From: Synaphobranchus kaupii
Taxonomy: Eukaryota; Chordata; Actinopteri; Anguilliformes; Synaphobranchidae
Direction: 5' to 3'
DNA length: 64,000 nucleotides
Assembly: GCA_029718625.1 (NCBI GenBank)
Contig: CM056381.1
Span: 55,112,157-55,176,156 of the forward strand
Every line of letters begins with the position of its first letter. The stretch's first letter is position 1. This document shows positions 19,515 through 30,640 of the stretch, one piece after another. Position numbers and translations under genes: made by a program. The notes beneath the pieces are model-generated. The model was not told the DNA's origin and searched no databases. It saw only the letters and a list, made by a program, of their open reading frames with translations.

Positions 19515-21453
19515 ATAGTGACATCACTATCGATGACGTCACTATGCCCAAATAAGGGCATAGGGTACTGCTCCGTGAAGTCCAGTGCCCATTAAGGTAC
19601 AGTGCACGTTCGGACCGGGACGATTTTCTCGCGAACCGTTCATCCGATCGACTTCAAACTCGACACTGCACTTACTTGGATCATCAGCAATACACCCACC
19701 GAGTTTCAAGTCGATCGGATGAACGGTCCTCGAGAAAATCGAAGGACAGACATACATACATACAGACAGAGATTCCTGGAATTATAGTTAGATGTACATT
19801 AGTCAAGTAAATCTAACCACACAAGTGTTGTTTATCACATAATATTAAGTGTTTCACAGATTAGTTGGATGGTCAATCAGGCTTGAAGGATGACTGCCAC
19901 TGCCATTTATTTCGTAATAATACATGCCATACATGATTTTACACAAGCTTACAACATACAACTTAATCACCCAACACAACATTTTACACACCGTCAACAC
20001 ACCTCTTAATCACACAACACATTTTACACACCATCGCAACACACAAAATTTGTCTACTTACTGGCCCTGGGTTGCTAAACTCACAGAAGATTCTATTTTG
20101 TAGAAAGAGATAGTTGAAGAATACCTATGTCTCAGAGAAAAGGGTCATGTACCTGCTTACATCACCTCTGAGGACATCAAGGACTGGATGATAGCAGATG
20201 GACGGAAGATCCTTTGGGAGAGGTGTGTAAAGCTCCAAGGTCCCAGTATTACTGACCGTTCTGGACAGCTGTGATTGAGTTTAGTCTGTGTTCAGAGTAG
20301 TACAGTATTAATCACAGTGTAAATCATGAAGGTCATTAATACAGAAGAGCTCTGATGTGGACGCCTTGTAAAATTAAAGGAGCAGTTTTTTAAATATAGA
20401 TTTGGAAAGGTACATTTCTGATCATAAACCCACAATTAATATATTTAAACTCAGGAGGTCAGGCTTGTAAGCAGTTATGACAGTCAGCAGATGCACAGAA
20501 TAATGTATTATGGTGTAAATATGAAATATAATAACAGTGTTGTGCTATGTATGAGCAGGTTCCAGATGGAGGATAGCCAGCAGGACAGCCTCATTCACCT
20601 GGTAAGTACAGCTCACAGCCCTGTGTAAAAGCACTGTGCCACTTACTGCCTTTAGTTATTCATTCAGAATCCGTAGGCCCCAGTATTTAGTGCTGACCTC
20701 TGGCTCAGGCTAGTCCGCTGCGCAGAAATGTCTTAGTGCCGTCAGCAGTGTAACATCTGCAGAGGAGAACGATGCTAGGAAACACAAACACTTTTATTAC
20801 AAACTGTAACTTACAATGTGTGACGAGTGCAGATAACTGCATTCTACCCCATCCCTACAACTGTAATGGATTTACCAGTACATTAAATATCAGAGCATCT
20901 TAGACCGATAGTTGATGTTATAGGTCTGACAATAGATGTAATTGTGTAACAGAAGATGTAATGGAGTGACAGTAGTGTGACAGTAGATGTAATAGTGTAA
21001 CAGTAGATGTAAAGGTGTGCCAGTAGATGTAATAGTGTAACAATAGATATAATAGTGTGACCGTGGATGTAATGGTGTAACAGTAGATCTAATGGCGTGA
21101 CAGTAGATGTAATGGTGTAACAGTAGATGTAATAGTGTGACAGTAGATGTAATGGTGTAACAGTAGATGTAATGGTGTAACAGTAGGTGTAATAGTGTAA
21201 CAGTAGATATAATAGTGTGACCGTAGATGAAATAGTGTAACAGTAGATGTAAAGGTGTACCAGTAGATGTAATAGTGTAACAGTAGATATAATAGTGTGA
21301 CCGTGGATGTAATGGTGTAACAGTAGATCTAATGGTGTGACAGTAGATGTAATGGTGTGACAGTAGATGTAATGGTGTAACATTAGATGTAATGGTGTAA
21401 TGTAATGTGTTCCTTGTGCTGTGCTCAGGTCTGGGAGGTGAATATGAGGCTAA
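18466..21453 (+). CDS. Spliced protein-coding gene, unrecognised, 3' part lost in gap
   Basis: Five exons fit one frame: 18466-18516 (ATG start, 17 codons, donor GTAAAC), 18961-19056 (32 codons, donor GTAAGA), 20104-20222 (39 codons plus 2 bases, acceptor TTTTGTAG, donor GTGTGT), 20559-20601 (acceptor GAGCAG, donor GTAAGT) and 21429-21453 (acceptor GCTCAG, then N). Phases 0, 0, 2, 0 join without a stop, giving about 111 residues. Exon 2 has a hydrophobic stretch (VEYVATVVLCW). Exon 3 encodes charged sequence such as KEIVEEYLCLREKGHVPAY. I do not recognise the family. Exons 3 and 4 are the most convincing. Exon 2 has a weak pyrimidine tract, and the start could lie further upstream because the frame stays open back to about 18418. 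Introns carry MITE debris, a GT repeat and a minisatellite. Confidence 0.6.
19137..19275. repeat. Fragment related to the 2674-3431 hAT MITE
   Basis: This stretch matches about 3048-3210 closely (AAATAGACACT-ATAAAATAGAAC, GCAAAACTGCAGCATCAG, AAACTGGTTTTTAAATTATT), with a short deletion of the ACCAACAATT portion. It lies in intron 2 of the spliced gene. Confidence 0.8.
19473..19513. repeat. (GT)n microsatellite
   Basis: About 20 uninterrupted GT units. Confidence 0.95.
19580..19795. repeat. Dispersed repeat with a 42-bp inverted pair
   Basis: Arms at 19621-19662 and 19700-19741 are reverse complements at 39 of 42 positions with a 37-bp loop. The words CAGTGCCC and CAGTGCACGTTC precede it (a related CAGTGCCCGTTC is at 19124), and it ends in ACATACATACAGACAGAGA and a GGAATTATAGTTAGAT tail. 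It looks like part of a dispersed fish repeat; superfamily not determined. Confidence 0.6.
20925..21408. repeat. 20-bp minisatellite with 240-bp higher-order period
   Basis: About 24 units of consensus CAGTAGATGTAATGGTGTAA. Variant units (AAAGGTGT-CCAG, GATATAATAG, ACCGTGGATG, GATCTAATGG) recur in the same order 240 bp later: the block at 21001-21100 matches 21241-21340 with few changes. It lies in the intron just before the last visible exon. Confidence 0.93.
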
Positions 21454-21953
21454 NNNNNNNNNNNNNNNNNNNNNNNNNNNNNNNNNNNNNNNNNNNNNNN
21501 NNNNNNNNNNNNNNNNNNNNNNNNNNNNNNNNNNNNNNNNNNNNNNNNNNNNNNNNNNNNNNNNNNNNNNNNNNNNNNNNNNNNNNNNNNNNNNNNNNNN
21601 NNNNNNNNNNNNNNNNNNNNNNNNNNNNNNNNNNNNNNNNNNNNNNNNNNNNNNNNNNNNNNNNNNNNNNNNNNNNNNNNNNNNNNNNNNNNNNNNNNNN
21701 NNNNNNNNNNNNNNNNNNNNNNNNNNNNNNNNNNNNNNNNNNNNNNNNNNNNNNNNNNNNNNNNNNNNNNNNNNNNNNNNNNNNNNNNNNNNNNNNNNNN
21801 NNNNNNNNNNNNNNNNNNNNNNNNNNNNNNNNNNNNNNNNNNNNNNNNNNNNNNNNNNNNNNNNNNNNNNNNNNNNNNNNNNNNNNNNNNNNNNNNNNNN
21901 NNNNNNNNNNNNNNNNNNNNNNNNNNNNNNNNNNNNNNNNNNNNNNNNNNNNN
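21454..21953. other. Assembly gap (500 N)
   Basis: Exactly 500 N, a conventional unknown-size gap. It truncates exon 5 of the spliced gene. Confidence 0.99.
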
Positions 21954-21954
21954 A

Positions 21955-21994
21955 TTGTGTGTGTGTGTGTGTGTGTGTGTGGGGGGGGGGGGGG
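21955..21994. repeat. (GT)n followed by G-run
   Basis: About 13 GT units then about 14 G, directly at the gap edge; a likely cause of the assembly break. Confidence 0.95.
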
Positions 21995-22432
21995 TTCCAT
22001 GTTCATATAGTAAAAAAATAAACTAACAAAAAAATTCCCTGCTGATGTTTTGTCTCCCTCAGACAGACTGAAATTTAGGATTCTTAAAGTTTGGCACAAG
22101 GCTTAGAGAGAAGTATGGCCAACTCTGATTATAAGTCTGCCTGCGACTGAAAAGGGTGTACTATTTTTCATGCAAACCAATGGTTACATCATTTTTATTC
22201 ATAATTTCCCATCACATACAAGTAATTTAAGGGCATTTAATTCTACTTCTCTTTTAGACCTTGCTATTAAAATGGATTACCATTACAGTATCACTCTAAA
22301 AAGAGATACACAACCAATACCTCCTGCTTTCTGTTTATCATGAATATTTCTGTGAGATTTTCTGAATAAAACTGGTTATTTAAGTTTTTATTATGATATA
22401 AACATGAATTTCCCTTTCACTTTTTGCATCAG

Positions 22433-22493
22433 TCCAGTGCTACTGAGTGGCACATGCCATTACTGACAGGACAGAAGAATATTCCTGCTAAAG
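22433..22493 (+). CDS. Possible further exon of the spliced gene
   Basis: A strong pyrimidine tract and CATCAG acceptor precede 61 open bases (SSATEWHMPLLTGQKNIPAK) ending at G|GTTTTC, a poor donor. Linkage to the 18466-21453 gene is inferred from strand and position only, since the phase cannot be tested across the gap. Confidence 0.25.
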
Positions 22494-22499
22494 GTTTTC

Positions 22500-25400
22500 T
22501 GTAATTTTTTATTAAAAGTTGTTTACTTGGATATTACTGAACTGAATTAATAATTAATTAAATCCAGTTCAAACATTAGATCATTTGAACACACAAAAAC
22601 ATTCCCAACAGAAAATTTCTTGAATTCAAGACAAACCAGAAAAGTCAAGAAATTACAAAAATAAAACAATATTGAATTAATATCTCATCCAACCCAATAA
22701 ATGAAGCTCACTATAGTGTATGGAGGGAGGGCCAGAAGGAACAAGAGAGTATCTCTCTACCACACAGTACTATTGCCCTCCAAAGCAGAACTGGGACTAT
22801 GCTAGTGAGGGCCTGAATCTGCAGGGGTGTGGAATAGTGGGAGTGGGGTTTCTTTTTCGGGTTTCTAAGGGCACTTGTGGTTAAATTGTATGCAGATGTG
22901 CAGACTGGACTCTGCCGGATATTCAGAAAAAACCACCTGTCCTAGTATTTCAACTGAAAAATTGTTGCTTTGTGTCAGTCTTTGTAATTTGGTAGTATCT
23001 AAATAAAAGGGTGAATGTAAATACACTCGGCAATGCTTTCATAAACACACAAGCAGAACACACACGTGGATGCATGCACAAGCATGGAAAGGGGCTGAGA
23101 GAGCTATTCCACGTGGCCCTGACCACATCTACAGACATTTATTTTTGATGCTCACGAGTACAGCATCCACAGCGCCCATTCTGCGTGCTCCAAGGGACTG
23201 CTCCAACCAGTAATTTGGGTTTCTGGGCGGTGCTACTTCCCTGTCCAGAGACCACTGTATGGACACAAATCAAAGAATACAGAGGACCTTGGGAATTAGT
23301 GGCCTATTCATGCAAGCAATAAAAAACGGCTGATGTTCTTTGACAAAGAATCCTCTCTCTTTCTCTCTCACCCCCCCCCCCCCCCCCCCCCCCCCTCTCT
23401 CTCTGCGACTGCACCTCACACCTGCTCACTTTCTATATGTTACGCAACATTTACTGTCTCCTACTCATTCCCATTGATTTATGTGAGTATTTTTCTCAGC
23501 TCAACTTGAACAAGTTTAAATTAATAGCTGGTCATGCTCCAACATCGTCATTTAACCCAGACTGTGACTGGTACACTGGCGTGATTGACAGGGTTATGTT
23601 GACATTGCATTTTATGTTTCATTCCCATAATCATTTGATTGGTCCACTGGGTTTTGGGCTGAGAGGCCGCTGGGAGGAAGGCAAGTTTCCAGGAGTTTAG
23701 TGTGGTCTGGTGTAGCTGTGGCTTTGATTTTGCTTTATTGTGTTGTCTCCTAAATTGTGTAGCCAGTTAATAAATTAATCCTGAGTGCTCTAAATTGCAC
23801 AGCCTTAAAGTAACATGAATACTGTAATGCCTAATTTAAAATGATAAAAGTATGTGTATAGTGACAAAGTTTTAAATTCCAGTCCCCAGGTTTCAATTGG
23901 AGGTCTTGCCATGGGTAACCTGTCAAAAGAGGACATTTCTCTTACCCCCATAGCATTATGTTTTATTTGTTCTTACTCACAAGTAAACAGCTTGTTTCCC
24001 TGGTGCAGATACTGGTTATGACCCCATCGACTGTTGAAATATTTTTAAATTTATACCTGCAGGCTCTCACTACATTCACTGGTCAACACTCACCAGGGTA
24101 GTTGCTAGAAAGATTGTATTCCAAATACAATTTTACTCTTGACGCTATACATGCTATAAAATATAAAATATTTACTTTAAACAATAGCATCTTGGTTTAA
24201 TTCAAATATTCATCTAATAAAGTGTTGTAAATTCACTTTGGAATGAAAACATATGCTGTTTGGGACATTGTATCTCTTTAATAAGAATACTGCCTGCTCC
24301 TTGATCATTGATTTAAAAGGGGAACTTGATAGGAAATAAACGCATGTTATCTAAAAGCAATGAGTTTGACTGACTGTTTAATACTTGCTAGATTATTTCC
24401 TCCAGGATGAGAGTTAAACAGCTCTACAGACGTTTGGTATGCTTTATCACAGGCAAGGCTTATGGAACTGTAAAAATGTCTTTCCAGAGAAAACGTAAAC
24501 ATACAAAAGACCTAAACCAGACAGATAAAATGATTGAATTAAAACTCAGAAATTGAGGTGAAGGGAAGGAACATCCTCTTTGTGATTTTACTTTTATTTA
24601 TCATTATTTGGCCAGCAAAGACCCTGTATTTACCACATGTGCAGCTGTAGGAGAGAGTGACTTAGAACCTCACTCACATTATGTACATCTGCATGCGAAC
24701 ACACACATGCACATCACACTCTGCTAATCAGAAGCATTGTAGACATGTCATTGTTTCCATGTGGAGTGGGGAAAATACAGTCTTCCCATTTTTTCTATTA
24801 ATACCATACAGGCCAGCTGCTCAGCCAGCATTTGTTTGATCAATTGTGGCATCTATGTCTAGACACAAGAAAATGGCATGAGTGAGTTAAGCAGAATGGC
24901 AGTTCTACAGAGAAACAGTGAAGTATAGAGTTATCATAGCCCAGATTAGAGGAGACGAGTCCCGAAATGAGTGCTGTTATTATTTTCCAGAAAAAGGAAC
25001 TGGCACTGCACTCTAGCTCTAAAAGAGGACATTATACCAGCTGCTCAGGGCAGAGCAAAGTTTTGGCTAAGAAGGTAGAGCGCACAGAACGTATTGGCCA
25101 CCAGGGCAGAGTGCTTGAAGAAAAGAGTGCACAGATCTGATTGACAGCAGGCAGACTTCACAGATCTTACCTTGGTGCTGCCACGCACCACGGACATGCT
25201 GTACTGGGCAGTAGGGAGACGGTGCCTATTCTGGGCAGTAGGTTTTGATTCTTGCACTCTCTGCCCCATGCACTTCATAAATGCTCCCTCTTCCACATCA
25301 TTCACCACGCTTTGCCTCCTCTTCCTCACCATGGTTCTGCTCTGCCCACTCTTCCTCATTATTGCCCCCACTTCCTCCCCTCTTCACCTTCTTTCTCAAC

Positions 25401-25750
25401 TACTACCCTTGTCTTCCCCACTATTTGCCCCACTCGTCCTTGTATCTTTCTCTGCCTTGCCATCTTCATTATGCGTCAGAATACTCAATGAGTTTATTCA
25501 TGTGATTTTCTTTTCACGGCAAGTAGCTATTCAAACATAGATAATGACACTGTCATTGAAAAGGAGATGGTCTCTGGGTTTTCTGTAGAAAATGCAGTAA
25601 TTACTGTGAGTTAAGGCACATGAAGAAGAGAGAGAGGAGCTTGCATTTGAATCTGTCACAAATGGATAACTCAGATAACACAGATTTAACCAATGAATTT
25701 CATTTACAATATGGATGAAAATGAAGCATTAATCCAGTTACTACCTGACA
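22500..25750. other. No gene supported
   Basis: AT-rich, intron-like or intergenic DNA. A C(25) run inside CT repeats lies at 23352-23404 and a CT-rich patch at 25250-25470. The ORFs here are short and lack any motif. Confidence 0.5.
23352..23404. repeat. (CT)n with 25-base C run
   Basis: CT repeats on both sides of C at 23371-23395. Confidence 0.95.
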
Positions 25751-26049
25751 TAAACATCTGACAATCTGAACAATCACACAAAATTTTTGAAGACTAGTAA
25801 ATCATTACAAAACAAGAAAGGGCCCCTCAACAATTTTACACTGTTAATATCTCCATTACTGATAAAACTGACATGCTGAATGCTTTTAACCATCACTTTC
25901 AGAGGGCAGGACATATATATAGAGGAGAAATGCACAAACCCTCTACTTAATGACTCGGGGGGAACAGTGATGTGCTGCATAGGCCCTTCTCCCCATTTCC
26001 CAGTTTTGAATTTGAATCTTTTAATGACCCAGAAGTGTTGCATGCTTTA

Positions 26050-27113
26050 CAACAAACTCCGAAAGGCCTGCCGGTCCTGATGGACTAGATCCATTTTTAT
26101 TAAAAACTGAATCCTTGGTCATAGCTGAGCCTATCACTTACATTTTTAATTGGTCAATTTTGCACTAAATGTGGTACCAGCTGCATGGAAGGAAGCTTAT
26201 GTCACTCCACTGCTAAAAGCTGGTGACCCATCTGGCATGACTAACTACAGACCAATCTCAAATCTTGCAGTCTTAGCTAAAATCTGTCATTAGTTGCATC
26301 AATTGAAAACACCACTTGACCTCACACAACATACTATTTGATATTCAATCTGGTTTCAGAGCTAAGCACAGTACAATAACTGCAACCCTCTAGGTTTTGG
26401 ATGATATAAAGGCAGCCATTGATCATAAATCCACCTGTGTAGCTCTGTTTATTGATCTCAGTAAGGCTTTTTTTGATACTGTGGACCACTCATTACTCAT
26501 TGGCACAGTACTTAAGACTGGCGTTGGTGGTGGAGCAGTGAGTGGTTCCAGAGCTATCTTTCTGAACGATCGCAAACTGTAAAACACGGCAATATCATGT
26601 CAGATTCAGTTCCACAAGGATCAATTCTTGGTCCCTTGCTTTTTCTTATTTACATAAATAAAATTTGTGATCAGATTAAACATTATAATTACCATTTGTA
26701 TGCCGATGATACAGTCCTGTACTCATGTACCCCTTCTGTTGAGATGACTTTCACTAACCTGCAGTCTTTTAACTCCTTGCAACATGCCATATCAAACCTC
26801 AACCTACTGCTGAACGCTAACAAAACAAAGGCCATGTTTTCTCCTCAGGACGCACAAAGGCCCAATCCCTCCTCATTAGCACACTGAACGGCATTTCTAT
26901 AGAATTTATCGACAGTTACAAATATTTAGGAATCTGGTTGGGCAAAACTTTTATTTTACTAAATTTTAAACACCACGTTGAATGTCTTGCTAAGAAACTT
27001 AAATTCACACTCAGCTCCTTGTACAGGTTTAAGTCTTGTTTTTCCATGTCTTCAAGGAAAACCTTGGTTGCCGGTCTATTTCTACCTCAGCTTGACTATG
27101 GTGATACTGTAGA
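26050..27113 (+). pseudogene. LINE reverse transcriptase remnant
   Basis: Motifs in shifting frames: the AGPDGLDPF region near 26075, the [14 protein letters not shown] region near 26245, FIDLSKAFFDTVDHSLL (26450-26500), PQGSILGPLLFLIYIN (about 26612) and YADDTVLY (about 26700), then NLLLNANKTKAMF. These are RT blocks of the L2/CR1/Rex1 group of LINEs. YADD is intact, but a stop at 26580 and several frame changes make it non-functional. Confidence 0.88.
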
Positions 27114-27416
27114 TACAGTTGAAAACGGAAGTTTACATACACTTAGCTTGAAGTCATTAAAACTAATTTTTAACCATTCTACAGATTCCATGTTAGCAAA
27201 CTATAATGTTGGCAAGTCAGTTAGCACATCTACTTTGTGCATGACACAAGCAATTTTTCCAACAATTGTTTACAGGCAGATTATTTCACTTTTAATTCAC
27301 TATATCACAATTCCAGTGGGTCAGAAGTTTTCATACACTGTGACTATGCCTTTAAATCTTTTAATATTTGGTCGCATATCCTTTGCATGCCATGACTTCC
27401 TGATGTCTGTGACCCT

Positions 27417-27805
27417 GTGTCTGTGTATAACAGCCACCTATACATAAAGTAGAACCACCCACGTGGTTAATTCTTCATTCAACTCTCCGTCAGTAGGCAG
27501 CGAATAACTAGCTCGTAGATACAGTGTAAAGTGAGCACCATAATTCATTTGACAGTGACACATTTTTTGTTATTTTTGATTGTACTCAAGCACTTTGAGT
27601 TTGAAAGGATGCCGTGATGTTGAATTAACCGTGAGGTTGAAGTGCAGACTGTCAGCTTTAATTTGAGGGTATTTTCTTCCATATCGGATGAACCGTTTAG
27701 AAATTATAGAACCTTTCGTACATAGCCCCCCCCCCCCCATTTTCGGGCATTAAAAAATATTGTACAGTTTAACATAATGTAGAATAAATTAATCATTTTT
27801 TATAT
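27417..27805 (+). repeat. Insert between duplicated segments, with Tc1 transposon internal remnant
   Basis: A segment of about 50 bp (TATTTGGTCG-ATATCCTTTGCA...) is present at 27365-27416 and again at 27806-27852. The DNA between resembles internal sequence of another fish Tc1 type, including GACTGTCAGCTTTAATTTGA and ATGAACCGTTTAGAAATTA. The right arm of the palindrome lacks this stretch. Confidence 0.55.
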
Positions 27806-28106
27806 TTGGTCGTATATCCTTTGCATGCCATGACTTCATGATGTCTGTGACCCAAAAATATCAAAAGACTCTTGATATCTTATTTTCTGGTACTCTTACA
27901 AGCAGTACTATAACGTCTCTGCATTTGAATGGATCTCTATGGGAATTGTGGGGTGGGACTAGATTTAGCTGTAAATTATGCTGGAACAGTATGGAATACA
28001 TGATTGGTAAAATGGCTGTAAGTCATCAAGGGTCTGAGGTATCAAACATGCCTCAAACCATCACTCTGCTGCCATATATGCAGTAGATATGGATGGATCA
28101 CGTTAA

Positions 28107-28755
28107 AGGGATAGTTTGGAATTTTGGACATAATGTCTCAATTACGACTTACCCATGATGTAGTTGATTGATGGAAACTATTTTCAGCTAATTCCATGCT
28201 GTCCCTTATTTTGGACATACACATGCTGCTAATGCTAGCACAACTCTATGGCAACCGGTAGCATCCACTGCCGAACGCACTTAAACACTCCACAGTGCAC
28301 CCAAAGCAAATAAAATATGACGACAGTCTATCGGGGAGCGATACTTTACGTTACCTATGAATGTAGTGCCGGCACTGGTCGACTACAACAACAAAGAAGA
28401 GTAACAAGTTGCAATGACCACGTTCGCTTTGCCGCCGTACTTCCACAGAGAATATTAGGTCAGCACAAAGTAAAGGATTCAACGATCGTTTGACTTCAAA
28501 AATGATGGTATAAACACTCAAAATAACTCTGATAGACTGTCGTCGTATTTTATTTGCTTTGGGTGCACTGTGGAGTGTTTAAGTGCGTTTGGTAGTGGAT
28601 GCTACCGGTTGCCATAGAGTTGCGCTAGCATTAGCAACATGTGTATGTCCAAAAGAAGGGACAGCATGGAATTAGTTGAAAATGGTTTCCATCAATCAAC
28701 TACGTCATGGGTAAGTCGTAATTGAGACATTATGTCCAAAATTCCAAACTATCCC
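28107..28755. mobile_element. TTAA-type MITE with ~225-bp inverted arms
   Basis: TTAA at 28103-28106 and 28756-28759 flanks ends AGGGATAGTTTGGAATTTTG and its complement. Arms 28107-28332 and 28531-28755 are nearly perfect inverted copies around a loop of about 200 bp. No coding potential. TTAA targets are used by piggyBac and Kolobok elements; which family mobilised it is unknown. Confidence 0.85.
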
Positions 28756-28757
28756 TT

Positions 28758-28827
28758 AAGGGTTGTTTCTCCTGACAAATGTTCCTATTGAACTCTATGG
28801 AAAAATAAGTCAGGAGAAGAAACCCTT
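28758..28827. repeat. Short hairpin, 19-bp arms
   Basis: 28758-28776 and 28809-28827 are inverted copies at 17 of 19 positions. It is present in the right arm of the palindrome only, directly against the MITE. Confidence 0.7.
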
Positions 28828-29391
28828 CAAGTTATCCATCCATATCTACTGTATTTCTGGCAGCAGAGTGATGATTTAAGGCTTGTTTGATACGTCAGAC
28901 CCTTGATGACTTAGAGCCATTAAGCCAACTATGTGTTTTCATACTGTTCCAGTGTAATTTACAGCTAAATCTAGTCCCACCCCCCAATTCCATAGAGATC
29001 CATTCAAATGCAGAGACGTTATAGTATCGCTTGTAAGAGCCAGAAAAGTACCAGAAAATAATATATCAAGAGTCTTTTGATGTTCTTGAGTCACAGACAT
29101 CAGGAAGTCATGGCATGCAAAGGATATGTGACCAAATATTAAAAATTTAAAGGCACAGTCAACTTAGTGTATGTAAACTTCTGATCCACTGGAATTGTGA
29201 TATAGTGAATTAAAAGTGAAATAAACTGTCTGTAAACAATTGTTGGAAAAATTACTTGTGTCATGCACAAAGTAGATGTCCTAACTGACTTGCCAACACT
29301 ATAGTTTGCTAACATGAAATCTGTGGAGTGGTTAAAAATGAGTTTTAATGACGTCAACCTAAGTGTATGTAAACTTCCGACTTCAACTGTA

Positions 29392-29823
29392 TATATAGAT
29401 TTGCCTGTCTCTGTACCTTGTCTAAACTGGACCCCCTGTATCATTCAGGATTGAGACACATTACAAATTCCAAATATAGGACCCATCACTGTATCTTGTA
29501 AAGTCTAGTTGGCTGGACATCCCTTGCAATGCGTAGGATGCAACACTGCTACATTTTTATCTATAAAGCTATCCTTGGCAAACTGCCCATGTATATAAAC
29601 TTCAGGTTTTTATTCCTGCAAGGTAGTCACAACCTAAGATCTCACAAGTGGTTGCACTGCATGGTACCTGTTGTCTAAACTGAGGCAGGCAAGACTAGCC
29701 TGTTCTAGCCCATGGTCCTGGAATGAGTTGCAGGCTAAATTCAAACTTGAGTATCTCATATCTTTACCAGATTTTAAAAGACAGATAATGCTTTCTGTTA
29801 CCTGTTCTTGCTTTAAACCCTGA
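29392..29823 (+). pseudogene. C-terminal part of the split L2-like LINE ORF
   Basis: The frame resumes after the nested element (YRFACLCTLSKLDPLYHSGL) and shows the usual post-RT region of L2-group LINEs (HCYIFIYKAILGKLP; ELQAKF ... SLPDFKRQI) ending with a stop near 29822. Several internal stops. Confidence 0.8.
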
Positions 29824-30384
29824 ATTGTTTAACATTGCCTTAGCTTATGTATTTTATTATTATGTTGGTTCTTTTATTTTTGAGTACTATTGTTATTGTT
29901 GCTGTTGTTTTAGTATGCTGTTTTATACTTCTCTGGCCCTGTCTTTGCTAGTTCTCACTTGTAAAAGAGGTTTTAATCTCAATGTGACTTCCTTGTTAAA
30001 TAAAGGTTAAAAAATAAATTCAAACAAGCATCTGACATTTCTGTCATACAGCATCTATGGCTATATATTGAACTATTTGCGTGATATACACTGATATACT
30101 CTCCTGAAGCAAAATATCAGAAAAGACAGTGTGTACTCAGCTCTCAGGCATGCAGGCTTTTTGGGTTCTCAGTTCCCAGTAGACAAACATAGTCTATCTC
30201 AATTCAGTTCATAAATTAGTAGAAAACACTGAGTAAAATAAACAAAACATACATAGTGAATGATCTACCTTCGCTGGTTAAGAAGTGTAGTTTTTCTTCA
30301 TAGACAAGAAAAACATTTTTTTTTAATGTAAAAAAACATTGTGGAGCAAATTATGTATGCCTGCTCTTACACAGATAAGAAAAT

Positions 30385-30640
30385 TGTGTGTGATCTCTCT
30401 AAGACAGTGGAGAGAATTGTGTCTCCTCACACATATTAAGTCATCTTTGTCTGATCCCTCTCAGACAGTGAAGAGAAGTCACACATAAAAGAGAATCATG
30501 TCAGATCTCTTTCAGACAGTGGAGATAATAGTGTGTCCTCTCACAAATACAGGAATCTTGTCTGGTCCCGCTCATACAGTGAAGAGAATCATGTCTGATC
30601 TCTGTCTGAGAAACGTGTCAGTTGTCACACAGAAGAGATC
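30385..30640. repeat. Decayed minisatellite
   Basis: Diverged copies of TCTGATCTCTCTCAGACAGT followed by GRAGAGAAT and TCCTCACACA recur at about 30390, 30451, 30502, 30560 and 30595. Unit length varies between 35 and 62 bp. Confidence 0.6.

Larger units (their letters stand above)
27116..29389. mobile_element. Composite palindromic element with Sleeping Beauty-like (Tc1) terminal repeats
   Basis: Outer arms of about 245 bp (27116-27360 and 29142-29389) begin CAGTTGAA-N-CGGAAGTTTACA and contain the inner direct repeat typical of Tc1 IR/DR ends (AAGTTT-CATACACT near 27325). TA lies at 27114-27115 and 29390-29391. There is no transposase. The interior holds a second pair of arms (27806-28102 with 28830-29138) and at the centre a TTAA-type MITE (28107-28755). 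It is inserted in LINE coding sequence. Confidence 0.9.
25760..30016 (+). mobile_element. L2-like LINE, 5' truncated, split by a nested DNA element
   Basis: Coding remnants run from about 25760 to 27113 and resume at 29392. Removing 27116-29389 plus one TA rejoins the same reading frame (LDYGDTV ... YRFACLC). The RT lies in the first part, the C-terminal region in the second. The 3' end reads TTGTTAAATAAAGG then TTAAAAAATAAA, like L2-group tails. No endonuclease is present. Many stops and frameshifts show it is older than its insert. Confidence 0.85.

Noticed and set aside
20883..21383. 166-codon minus-strand ORF with repeated HHYIY-like units
   Set aside because: It is the 20-bp minisatellite read as protein; 60 bp of repeat gives a 20-residue period.
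20925..21408. Regularly spaced 20-bp repeats as a CRISPR array
   Set aside because: No spacers: units are contiguous variants of one another, and the genome is eukaryotic.
21405..22099. ORFs of 201-224 codons
   Set aside because: They are open only because they cross 500 N.
25172..25540. Overlapping Pro/Leu-rich ORFs
   Set aside because: CT-rich tract open in several frames; no start context, splice sites or motif.
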